DNA of 64,000 nucleotides, from assembly GCF_000819445.1 (NCBI RefSeq), contig NZ_CP005286.1, positions 930,001 to 994,000 on the forward strand. Direction: 5' to 3'. The notes under the pieces are model-generated. The model made no database searches, was not told the origin of the DNA, and worked only from the letters and a program-made list of their open reading frames with translations. Origin of the DNA: Corynebacterium humireducens NBRC 106098 = DSM 45392. GTDB taxonomy: Bacteria > Actinomycetota > Actinomycetes > Mycobacteriales > Mycobacteriaceae. The position numbers and the translations under genes are program-made. How positions within the stretch are numbered: the first letter of the stretch is position 1; each line of letters starts with the position of its first letter. This document shows positions 57,149-64,000 of the stretch, piece after piece.

Positions 57149-58102
57149 TTACCCGAGGTCGACGGCGCGGCCCGAGCTGGGCGTCGCCTCCACGGCACCG
57201 GTGAGGGAGTTGCGGCGGTACATCACGCCGCTCACACCGGAGAGCTCGGACGCCTTGATGCGGTGGCCGTTGTCGGCGTCGATGCTGCGGGCCACGGAGT
57301 CCCACACCGTCACCTTCGTGCCGGAGGTGACGTAGAGGCCGGCCTCCACGACGCAGTCGTCGCCGAGGGAGATGCCGATGCCGGAGTTCGCGCCCAGGAG
57401 GCAGCGGCGGCCGATCGAGATGACCTCCCCGGAGCCGCCCGCCAGGGTGCTCATGACGGAGGCGCCGCCGCCGATGGCGGTGCCGCCGTCCACGACGACG
57501 CCCGTGGAGAGGCGCCCCTCCACCAGTGAGGCGCCGAGGGTGCCGGCGTTGTAGTTCACGAAGCCCTCGTGCATCACCGTGGTGCCCTCCGCGAGATAGG
57601 CACCGAGGCGGACGCGGTCAGCGTCGGCGATGCGCACGCCGGCGGGGACGACGTAGTCGACCATGCGGGGGAACCTGTCCACCGAGAGGACCGTCACCGG
57701 GCCGCGGGCGCTGAGGCGGCCGCGGATCATCTGGAAGTCGGCGACGGGGCAGGGCCCGTAGTTCGTCCACACGACGTTGGTCAGCAGCTCCTGCGCACCC
57801 TCCAGGTTCACCTCGTGGGGGCGGACCAGACGGTGGGAGAGGAGATGCAGACGCAGGTACACGTCGTACGCGTCGACGGGGGCGTCGGTGAGCGCACCGA
57901 CCGTGGTGGTCACGGCGACCCGGGCGACGCCGCGGTCCTCGTCCGGGCCGACCAGGGCGGCGAACTGCTGCGGGGTCTGCTCGAGGCGGACCGTGCCGCC
58001 CTCGAGGGGGTCCTCCGACAGGCGGGGGGCGGGGAACCAGACGTCCAGGACGGTTCCGTCGTAGGTGATGGTCGCGAGTCCGCGCGCGATGGCTGAAGTC
58101 AT
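57149..58102 (-). CDS. dapD: Tetrahydrodipicolinate N-succinyltransferase DapD
   Basis: The 317-residue protein has the actinobacterial DapD layout: an N-terminal domain (LATITYDGTVLDVWFPAPRL), VYLRLHLLSHRLVRPHEVNL, then the left-handed beta helix with MHEGFVNYNAGTLGASLVEG (catalytic Glu), GGGASVMSTLAGG and LGANSGIGISLGDDCVVEAG. It uses succinyl-CoA in lysine/DAP synthesis and feeds DapC. Length equals that of the M. tuberculosis enzyme. The start overlaps the permease stop by 4 bp (ATGA), and TATCGT lies 7 bases upstream, so it may be read both from the permease operon and from its own leaderless promoter. Confidence 0.95.
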   Translation of the reverse strand: MTSAIARGLATITYDGTVLDVWFPAPRLSEDPLEGGTVRLEQTPQQFAALVGPDEDRGVARVAVTTTVGALTDAPVDAYDVYLRLHLLSHRLVRPHEVNLEGAQELLTNVVWTNYGPCPVADFQMIRGRLSARGPVTVLSVDRFPRMVDYVVPAGVRIADADRVRLGAYLAEGTTVMHEGFVNYNAGTLGASLVEGRLSTGVVVDGGTAIGGGASVMSTLAGGSGEVISIGRRCLLGANSGIGISLGDDCVVEAGLYVTSGTKVTVWDSVARSIDADNGHRIKASELSGVSGVMYRRNSLTGAVEATPSSGRAVDLG

Positions 58103-59496
58103 GGCCGTGACGATACCCGACCCCGGGCCCATCTCGTCAGGTGTGCGAGCCCCACCAGCACCACGACCACCACCAGGACGGAGAGGACCTGGGAACGCGC
58201 GGGGGCGTCGAAGAGCATGAGCACCACGAGGCCCCACAGCGCGAGCATCGTGGCCCAGCCGAGCCACGGCCAGCCCCACATGCGGACCGTCGAGATCTCG
58301 CCGCGCTCCTCGAGCTGCGGGTGCAGGCGCAGGTAGCTGGCGGTGATCATGATCCAGATGACGATGAGGCAGCCACCCACCGCGTTGAGCAGGAAGGTGA
58401 GCAGGCCCGCCGGGTTCCAGTACTGCAGACCCACCGACGCGAAGGCGAAGAGCATCGACAGGACCACCGCGTTGATCGGGACGTTCTCCCGGTTGGTCAC
58501 GGCGAAGATGCGCGGCGCATCCCGGTCGAGCGCCAGCGAGTGCACCAGCCGCGACGTGCCGTAGATCTGCGCGTTGAACGCGGAGAGCAGCGCCAGGACG
58601 ATGACGGCCTCCATGAAGCCGACGACGCCGGGGATGTTCGCCATCGCCAGCACCGCGGTGAAGGGGGAGTCGGCGGCGGTCTCCGCGCCGCCGAGCTGGT
58701 CGTAGGGGAGCAGCAGCGTGATCACCAGGACCGAACCGATGTAGAACACCGCGATACGCCAGATCACCGACCGCACGGCCACCGCGATCGCCGACTGAGG
58801 GTTCTCCGACTCGGCCGCCGCGATGGTGACCAGCTCGATGCCGCCGAACGCGAAGGCCACCGCCAGCAGACCCGCCGCCAGCCCCGGCCAGCCGTTGGGC
58901 ATGAAACCGTGCTCGCCGAGGAAGGTGCCCAGGCCCACCGGCGTGGAGCCCGGCAGCCACCCGAGGACCAGGGACAGTCCGACGGCGAGGAAGGCGATGA
59001 TCACCGCGACCTTGATGAACGCGAACCAGAACTCGAACTCACCGAAGCCGCGGACCTGCGCGAAGTTCACCACCGCGAAGAACACGACGGACACCAGCGC
59101 CGGGATCCACGGGTCCACCCCGAACCAGGAGCCCATGATGGCGGCGGCGCCGGTCATCTCTGCGCCCATCACCATGATGAGCATGAACCAGTACAGCCAG
59201 CCGAGGGTGAATCCGGCCCAGTGGCCGAACGCCTGCTTGCTGTACGTGGAGAAGGAGCCGGAGGAGGGGCGGGCGGCGGCCATCTCGCCGAGCATCTCCA
59301 TGACGAGCACGACGACGATGCCGGCCGCCAGGTAGGCGAGCAGGACGGCGGGGCCGGCGGCGCGGATGCCGACGCCGGTGCCGAGGAACAGTCCCGCACC
59401 GATCGCGGAGCCCAGTCCCATCATGGTGAGGTGGCGGGTCTTCAGTCCCGTTCCGAGGCGGGTTTTCTCGACAGGTTGATCCAGACTTGTGGTCAT
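58099..59496 (-). CDS. Amino acid permease of the APC family (AroP-like)
   Basis: The 465-residue protein has 12 helices with the amino acid transporter signature: RHLTMMGLGSAIGAGLFLGT at the start and EMAAARPSSGSFSTYSKQAF, then FAFGGIELVTIAAAESENPQ in helix 6. In C. glutamicum an aromatic amino acid permease gene lies between dapD and dapD2, which supports AroP, but substrate choice cannot be read here. TATTCT lies 8 bases before ATG 59496. It overlaps dapD by 4 bp. Confidence 0.85.
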   Translation of the reverse strand: MTTSLDQPVEKTRLGTGLKTRHLTMMGLGSAIGAGLFLGTGVGIRAAGPAVLLAYLAAGIVVVLVMEMLGEMAAARPSSGSFSTYSKQAFGHWAGFTLGWLYWFMLIMVMGAEMTGAAAIMGSWFGVDPWIPALVSVVFFAVVNFAQVRGFGEFEFWFAFIKVAVIIAFLAVGLSLVLGWLPGSTPVGLGTFLGEHGFMPNGWPGLAAGLLAVAFAFGGIELVTIAAAESENPQSAIAVAVRSVIWRIAVFYIGSVLVITLLLPYDQLGGAETAADSPFTAVLAMANIPGVVGFMEAVIVLALLSAFNAQIYGTSRLVHSLALDRDAPRIFAVTNRENVPINAVVLSMLFAFASVGLQYWNPAGLLTFLLNAVGGCLIVIWIMITASYLRLHPQLEERGEISTVRMWGWPWLGWATMLALWGLVVLMLFDAPARSQVLSVLVVVVVLVGLAHLTRWARGRVSSRP

Positions 59497-59562
59497 ACCT
59501 GTCGAGAATAATGCCCGGGGCAGGTGCCCCCGCGCTCAGCCCCTGCGTGGGCGGGGCCGGGA

Positions 59563-60492
59563 TCAGTGCCAGATGCGGCGCAGCACCGGCTCCGGGTGGC
59601 CGACCTCGCGGCGCACCGACCAGTTGGACTGGCCGTTGAGGGTGGAGGCGGCGACGTGGCGCTCGGCGTCGGCGTCCCAGACCTGGGTGTCGGCCTCGAG
59701 GACGATGTTCGCGCCGAGGGTGCAGTTGTCGCCGATGGTCAGGCCGATGATGCCGGAGGAGACCCCGAAGGTGCAGTTCGCGCCGATGGTGATCGGGTCG
59801 CGCAGGCCGTCGGAGCGGCGGCGCGCCATGATCGTGGAGGACAGGCCGACGTCGGTGCCCTCGCCGATGACGGTGGAGGAGGAGAGTCGGCCCTCGATGC
59901 GGGCGGCGCCGAGGGAACCGGAGTTGAAGGAGACGTAGCCCTCGCGCAGCACACGGGTGCCGGGGGCGAGGTAGGCGCCGAGGCGGACACGCTCGGCCTC
60001 GGCGATGTTCACGCCGGAGGGCACGACGTAGTCGACCATGCGGGGCAGTTTCTCGATGCCGTACACGTGGATCAGTCCGCGGGAGCGCAGCGCGGTGCGG
60101 ACGAACTCGAAGTTGTCGGGGGTGCAGGGGCCCTTGTTGGTCCACACGACGGTGGACAGGCGGCGCAGCGAGCCGTCCATGTTGAGCTCGAGGGGACGGA
60201 TCAGGCGGTGCGAGAGGAGGTGCAGGCGCAGGTAGACGTCGTGCGCGTCGATCGGCAGCGCCTGCAGGTCGGCGATGGTGGTGCGGACGGCGACCTGCTC
60301 GACCATGCGGTCCTCGTCGAGCAGCACGAGCTTGAGCATGTTGTCCGGGATGTCGGCGGCGCCGAGGCGCTCGGTGCCGGAGACCAGGTCGGTGCCGTCG
60401 ACAAGTTCGGGTTCGGGGTACCAGGTGTCCAGAATGGTGCCATCCATGGCGATGTTGGCGATTCCGACCGCGGTTGCTCCCTGAGTTGTCAT
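59563..60492 (-). CDS. dapD2: Second DapD-like protein with altered active site (DapD2)
   Basis: The 309-residue protein is clearly homologous to DapD through residues 1-200 (VYLRLHLLSHRLIRPLELNM, PRMVDYVVPSGVNIAEAERV, LREGYVSFNSGSLGAARIEG) and keeps the Glu of the EG-Y/F motif. It differs where the true enzyme binds acyl-CoA: GGGASVMST is GLSSTIMARRR, and DDCVVEAG is DNCTLGANI. The C-terminal 40 residues are also different. It may be a paralogue with another acceptor or a non-catalytic partner. TAGACT is 8 bases before ATG 60492, with GGAG in between. It is divergent from dapE. Confidence 0.88.
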   Translation of the reverse strand: MTTQGATAVGIANIAMDGTILDTWYPEPELVDGTDLVSGTERLGAADIPDNMLKLVLLDEDRMVEQVAVRTTIADLQALPIDAHDVYLRLHLLSHRLIRPLELNMDGSLRRLSTVVWTNKGPCTPDNFEFVRTALRSRGLIHVYGIEKLPRMVDYVVPSGVNIAEAERVRLGAYLAPGTRVLREGYVSFNSGSLGAARIEGRLSSSTVIGEGTDVGLSSTIMARRRSDGLRDPITIGANCTFGVSSGIIGLTIGDNCTLGANIVLEADTQVWDADAERHVAASTLNGQSNWSVRREVGHPEPVLRRIWH

Positions 60493-60558
60493 GTCTCCAG
60501 AGTCTACGGCCCTCCGTACCCGTACACACGTTGAGTCGCCGTGGGTACCCTTGGTCAG

Positions 60559-61635
60559 GTGACCGCACTCGATCTCACCCAGGATCCCGTTGCCCTGACC
60601 GCCGCGCTGGTGGACATCCCCAGCCCCTCCCACCAGGAGCGTGCCCTCGCTGATCTGGTGGAGCAGGCGCTTGCCGACGTCCCCTTCGTCCGCGTCCTCC
60701 GGAGGGGCAACACCGTCGCCGCCCGGACCGAACGCGGGAGGAGGTCACGGGTCATCCTCGCCGGTCACCTGGACACGGTGCCCATCGCCGACAACGTCCC
60801 CCACCGCCTCGAGGACGGCGTCATGTACGGCTGCGGCACCGTCGACATGAAGTCGGGGCTGGCGGTGTACCTGCACCTGTTCGCCACCCTTGCCGCCGAC
60901 CCGGACCTGGCCTACGACCTCACGCTCATCGCCTACGAGTGCGAGGAGGTCGACAGCCAGTACAACGGGCTGGGCCACTTGGCGGTCAGTGACCCGGAGT
61001 GGCTCGACGGGGAGCTGGCCCTGCTCGGGGAGCCCTCCGGCGCGATCATCGAGGCCGGCTGCCAGGGCACCCTCCGCGTGCGGGTGACCACCCGCGGCCA
61101 ACGTGCCCACTCCGCCCGGGGGTGGCTCGGCGACAACGCCGCCCACCGGCTCGCCCCGGCGATCCAGAAGGTCGCCGAGTGGCAGGGCCGCGAGGTCGAC
61201 ATCGACGGCCTGGTCTACCGGGAGGGCCTCAACGTGGTGAAGCTGGAGAGCTACGTCGCGACCAACATCATCCCGGACGAGGCGTATGCGCTGGTGAACT
61301 ACCGTTTCGCGCCGGACCTGACGGCGGAGGAGGCGTTCGGGCGCGTCGAGAGGCACCTCGCGGGTTTCGAGGTGACGCTGGAGGACGCCGTCGCCGGGGC
61401 GCTGCCCGGCCTGGAGAAGCCCGCCGCGGCGGCGCTGATCCGGACGGTGGGGGAGGTGCGGGCGAAGTACGGGTGGACCGACGTCGCGCGTTTCGCCGGT
61501 CTGGGGATCGCCGCCGTGAACTTCGGGCCGGGCGACCCCGCCTTCGCCCACCGGAAGGACGAGCATGTCCCGGTGTCGCAGATCCGGCGGGTGGCGGCGC
61601 AGCTGCGTGATTTCCTCACCACCCGCCCCACCTGA
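60559..61635 (+). CDS. dapE: Succinyl-diaminopimelate desuccinylase DapE
   Basis: The 358-residue M20 metallopeptidase has the zinc ligands in GHLDTVP, CGTVDMKSG, YECEEVDSQYNGLG, and a histidine in the C-terminal DPAFAHRKDEHVP segment. RGQRAHSARGWLGDNAAHRL is the dimerisation-domain lid. It releases succinate from N-succinyl-LL-DAP, completing the succinylase branch with DapD and DapC. TACCCT is exactly 7 bases before GTG 60559, a leaderless start. The product is of normal length for actinobacterial DapE. Confidence 0.95.
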   Translation: MTALDLTQDPVALTAALVDIPSPSHQERALADLVEQALADVPFVRVLRRGNTVAARTERGRRSRVILAGHLDTVPIADNVPHRLEDGVMYGCGTVDMKSGLAVYLHLFATLAADPDLAYDLTLIAYECEEVDSQYNGLGHLAVSDPEWLDGELALLGEPSGAIIEAGCQGTLRVRVTTRGQRAHSARGWLGDNAAHRLAPAIQKVAEWQGREVDIDGLVYREGLNVVKLESYVATNIIPDEAYALVNYRFAPDLTAEEAFGRVERHLAGFEVTLEDAVAGALPGLEKPAAAALIRTVGEVRAKYGWTDVARFAGLGIAAVNFGPGDPAFAHRKDEHVPVSQIRRVAAQLRDFLTTRPT

Positions 61636-61674
61636 TCCGGCAGGCGCATCAGGAACGCGCTAGGTTTGAGGACT

Positions 61675-62511
61675 ATGGCTCCGAACATCACACCCGATCC
61701 CGACAAGGCCCGGATGCTGCGCGGCCCCATGCTGCTGCGCACTGACGGGGCGAAGAAGTCCACCTACGACCAGCGACTGCTGGAACTCGGGTCGGACCAC
61801 GACTGGCTGCATGCGGACCCGTGGCGCATCCTGCGCATCCAGGGTGAGTTCGTCTCCGGTTTCGACGCCCTGGCCTCCATGCCGAAGGCCGTCACCGTCT
61901 TCGGTTCCGCCCGCATCCCGGAGGGGCACCCCTGGTACCAGCAGGGTTGTGACCTCGGTAAGGCGCTCGTGGCGGCCGACTACGCCGTCATCACCGGCGG
62001 TGGCCCCGGCCTCATGGAGGCCCCGAACCGGGGTGCCCATGAGTCGGACGGCCTGTCCGTCGGCCTGGGCATCGAGCTCCCGCACGAGCAGCACCTCAAC
62101 AAGTGGGTCGACCTCGGTCTGAACTTCCGCTACTTCTTCGCCCGCAAGACCATGTTCCTCAAGTACTCGCAGGCGTTCATCTGTCTGCCGGGTGGTTTCG
62201 GCACCCTCGACGAGCTCTTCGAGGTGCTGTGCATGGTGCAGACGGGCAAGGTGACCAACTACCCGATCGTGCTGCTGGGCACCGAGTTCTGGGGTGGTCT
62301 CATCGACTGGATCCGCGAGCGTCTCGCGGCCGAGGGACTCATCTCCCCGCAGGACATGGACCTGTTCCTCGTCACCGACTCCGTCGAGGAGGCCGTGCAG
62401 CACATCGTCGACGCACACGGCGTCATGACCGACGAGCGGCTGGCCAACGCCACCCAGGTCGACGAGTACACCCCTGTCCACGAGGTTCTCGAGCAGGCCG
62501 ACCGCCGCTGA
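61675..62511 (+). CDS. LOG-family protein (TIGR00730, phosphoribohydrolase type)
   Basis: The 278-residue Rossmann-fold protein has the LOG motifs: AVTVFGSARIPEGHPWYQQG, ITGGGPGLMEAPNRGAHE and CLPGGFGTLDELFE. Related enzymes cut nucleoside 5'-monophosphates to base and ribose 5-phosphate, including cytokinin activation; the actinobacterial physiological substrate is unsettled. TAGGTT is 8 bases before ATG 61675. It stands between dapE and folP2 as in other corynebacteria. Confidence 0.9.
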   Translation: MAPNITPDPDKARMLRGPMLLRTDGAKKSTYDQRLLELGSDHDWLHADPWRILRIQGEFVSGFDALASMPKAVTVFGSARIPEGHPWYQQGCDLGKALVAADYAVITGGGPGLMEAPNRGAHESDGLSVGLGIELPHEQHLNKWVDLGLNFRYFFARKTMFLKYSQAFICLPGGFGTLDELFEVLCMVQTGKVTNYPIVLLGTEFWGGLIDWIRERLAAEGLISPQDMDLFLVTDSVEEAVQHIVDAHGVMTDERLANATQVDEYTPVHEVLEQADRR

Positions 62512-62519
62512 CGTCTTCC

Positions 62520-63359
62520 GTGAACAGTCCTGCTTTGCCGGCGGTGATGGCGATCGTCAACCGCACCCCGGACTCCTTCTACGACCGGGGCGCCACCTTC
62601 GCCGACGAGGCCGCGCTGCGCCGCTGCGACGAGGTCATCGCCCAGGGGGCGACGATCGTCGACATCGGCGGCGTCAAGGCCGGCCCCGGGTCGCCTGTCG
62701 ACGTCGCCGAGGAACTCGACCGCGTCATCCCCGTCATCGCGGCCGTCGCGCAGCGTCACCCGGACGTGCTGATCTCCGTGGACACGTGGCGGGCCTCGGT
62801 GGCCGACGAGGCCATCCGCGCCGGTGCCGGCCTGGTCAACGACACGTGGGCCGGGTACGACCCGGAGCTCGTCGAGGTCGCCGGTCAGCACCGCGTCGGC
62901 TACGTCTGCTCGCACACCGGCGGGGTCGAGCCCCGCACGAGGCCGCACCGCGTGCGTTTCGACGACGTCGTGGCCGACGTCATCGCCGAGACCACCCGCC
63001 TGGCCGAACGCGCCGTCAGCTGTGGTGTGCCGGAGGAGAGGATCTTCCTCGACCCGACGCACGACTTCGGCAAGAACACCTTCCACGGACTCGAGCTGCT
63101 GCGTCGTGTCGACGAGATCGTCGCCACCGGGTGGCCCGTCCTCATGGCCCTGAGCAACAAGGACTTCGTCGGTGAGACCGTCGACCGGCCGGTGGGGGAG
63201 CGCATCCCCGGCACCCTGGCCGCCACCGCCTGGGCCGCCGCCCGCGGGGTCGCGGCCTTCCGCGCCCACGAGGTTGCCGAGACCGTCGACGTCATCCGCA
63301 TGACCGCCGCCATCGCGGGCACCGCGGCCCCGCTCAACACGATCCGGGGTCTCGCGTGA
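62520..63359 (+). CDS. folP2: Dihydropteroate synthase homologue FolP2
   Basis: The 279-residue TIM-barrel protein has the DHPS motifs NRTPDSFYDRG, VDIGGVKAGPGS, VSVDTWRAS-like ISVDTWRAS, NDTWAG and DPTHDFGKN. FolP2-type proteins of mycobacteria lie beside gpgS and are poorly active or inactive in folate synthesis, so a non-folate role is likely. GTG 62520 has no obvious ribosome binding site; ATG 62547 is too late since it would start inside the first motif strand. Its stop overlaps gpgS (GTGA). Confidence 0.92.
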   Translation: MNSPALPAVMAIVNRTPDSFYDRGATFADEAALRRCDEVIAQGATIVDIGGVKAGPGSPVDVAEELDRVIPVIAAVAQRHPDVLISVDTWRASVADEAIRAGAGLVNDTWAGYDPELVEVAGQHRVGYVCSHTGGVEPRTRPHRVRFDDVVADVIAETTRLAERAVSCGVPEERIFLDPTHDFGKNTFHGLELLRRVDEIVATGWPVLMALSNKDFVGETVDRPVGERIPGTLAATAWAAARGVAAFRAHEVAETVDVIRMTAAIAGTAAPLNTIRGLA

Positions 63360-64000
63360 GGGTCTCGGTGGTCATCCCGGCGCTCAACGAGGAGGCCACC
63401 GTCGCCGGGGTCATCGCCGCCGTGCGGGCCGACGACCCCCACGAGATCCTCGTCATCGACGCCGACTCCTCCGACGCCACCGCCCGCGAGGCGCGGGACG
63501 CCGGTGCGACGGTGCTCAACTGGCGGGAGATCCTCCCGCACATCCCCACCCGCCCCGGCAAGGGGGAGTCCCTGTGGCGGGGCGTGGCTGCCGCGACGGG
63601 CGACGTCGTCGTCTTCGTCGACGCCGATCTGCGTCAGCCCGCGCCGGGCATGGTCCGGGCGTTGTCCGCCCCCTTCTCCGACCCGGGCGTCCATCTGGTC
63701 AAGGCCGATTACCGACGCACCTTCCGCGGGGAACCCACCGGAGGCGGCCGTGTGACAGAACTCACGGCCAAGCCCCTGCTGCGTGCCCTGTTCCCCGAAC
63801 TGGGGCACATCAACCAGCCCCTGGCCGGCGAGTACGCCCTCCGCCGCGCCACCGCCCTCGAGCTGCCCTTCACCGCCGGCTACGGCGTCGAGGCGGGACT
63901 GCTTGTCGACGTCGCCCGCCGCCACGGCCCCGACGCCGTCACGCAGGTCGACCTGGGGGTGCGCCGCCACCGTAACCGCCCTCTCGCCGAGCTGGGCCCG
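63356..64000 (+). CDS. gpgS: Glucosyl-3-phosphoglycerate synthase GpgS (3' end beyond the window)
   Basis: The first 215 codons are present and the frame is still open at the right edge. This GT-A glycosyltransferase has VVIPALNEEATVAGVI, the metal-binding DAD in VFVDADLRQP, HLVKADYRRTF, TGGGRVTELTAKPLLRALFP and the acceptor-site GYGVEAGLLVDVARRHG. It makes glucosyl-3-phosphoglycerate, the primer of methylglucose lipopolysaccharides. The GTG start overlaps the folP2 stop, so the two are co-translated. The DADLRQP form differs from the usual D-DLINP, but the aspartates are conserved. Confidence 0.93.
   Translation, partial: MRVSVVIPALNEEATVAGVIAAVRADDPHEILVIDADSSDATAREARDAGATVLNWREILPHIPTRPGKGESLWRGVAAATGDVVVFVDADLRQPAPGMVRALSAPFSDPGVHLVKADYRRTFRGEPTGGGRVTELTAKPLLRALFPELGHINQPLAGEYALRRATALELPFTAGYGVEAGLLVDVARRHGPDAVTQVDLGVRRHRNRPLAELGP

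Noticed and set aside
1..64000. CRISPR arrays, insertion sequences, integrase genes, attachment sites, tRNA or rRNA genes
   Set aside because: I found no regularly spaced repeats, transposase or integrase reading frames, or tRNA/rRNA-like sequence anywhere in the window.

Overview
The window is gene-dense, strongly GC-rich DNA from a Corynebacterium or a very close relative. The best evidence is the right end. The order typA, lpqW, mshB, membrane protein, fdxC, dapC, pseudouridine synthase, gtrA, dapD, aromatic-type permease, dapD2, dapE, LOG protein, folP2, gpgS combines the mycobacterial typA-lpqW-mshB-fdxC-dapC order with the double dapD around a permease known from corynebacteria. Mycothiol (mshB), lipoarabinomannan control (lpqW) and methylglucose-type polysaccharide (gpgS) genes fit the Mycobacteriales. 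I saw no rRNA, tRNA, CRISPR array, insertion sequence or prophage.

Layout. 1-900: start of a metallophosphoesterase gene, then a Phd/VapC toxin-antitoxin pair. 918-3047: four minus-strand genes, each overlapping the next by 4 bp. 3109-3958: two membrane proteins. 3971-5354: two broken divergent genes, a GlxA/AraC regulator and a luciferase-like monooxygenase. 5351-8629: the end-joining pair ku and ligD, with ligD missing an internal piece of its polymerase domain. 8676-18032: exported proteins, a sugar dehydrogenase, a CPBP protease, rtcB, ribosome rescue, protein repair and a macrodomain protein. 18186-32458: transporters (BCCT, ZIP, ClC, MFS), a UvrA-like ATPase, a lipoate ligase, an HNH protein, an ArsR-rhodanese regulator and small enzymes. 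32451-35723: a TPP riboswitch with the ykoEDC thiamine-precursor transporter and a small kinase. 35870-41246: a dipeptide/oligopeptide ABC transporter with a strong hairpin after the binding-protein gene. 41258-47164: a mostly minus-strand stress-like cluster holding two small paralogues with a shared FPASDPPANY tail. 47427-64000: the conserved cell-envelope and lysine block.

How the genes work together. dapC, dapD and dapE supply successive steps of meso-diaminopimelate and lysine synthesis. lpqW, mshB, gtrA and gpgS serve the envelope and redox biology of mycolic-acid bacteria. Ku and LigD form a two-component double-strand-break repair system. YkoE, YkoD and YkoC form one ECF importer under thiamine pyrophosphate control.

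Three sequence-level patterns stand out. (1) The word GTCGANAAGC occurs 30 times by my count on the two strands together, where base composition predicts fewer than one, often at the price of a rare CTT or ATA codon. (2) More than 20 genes have a TANNNT -10 box 6-8 bases before the start codon, so they look leaderless; several of these boxes overlap the stop codon of the preceding gene. (3) One perfect 20-bp palindrome is present in two unrelated coding sequences, at protein positions that tolerate insertion.
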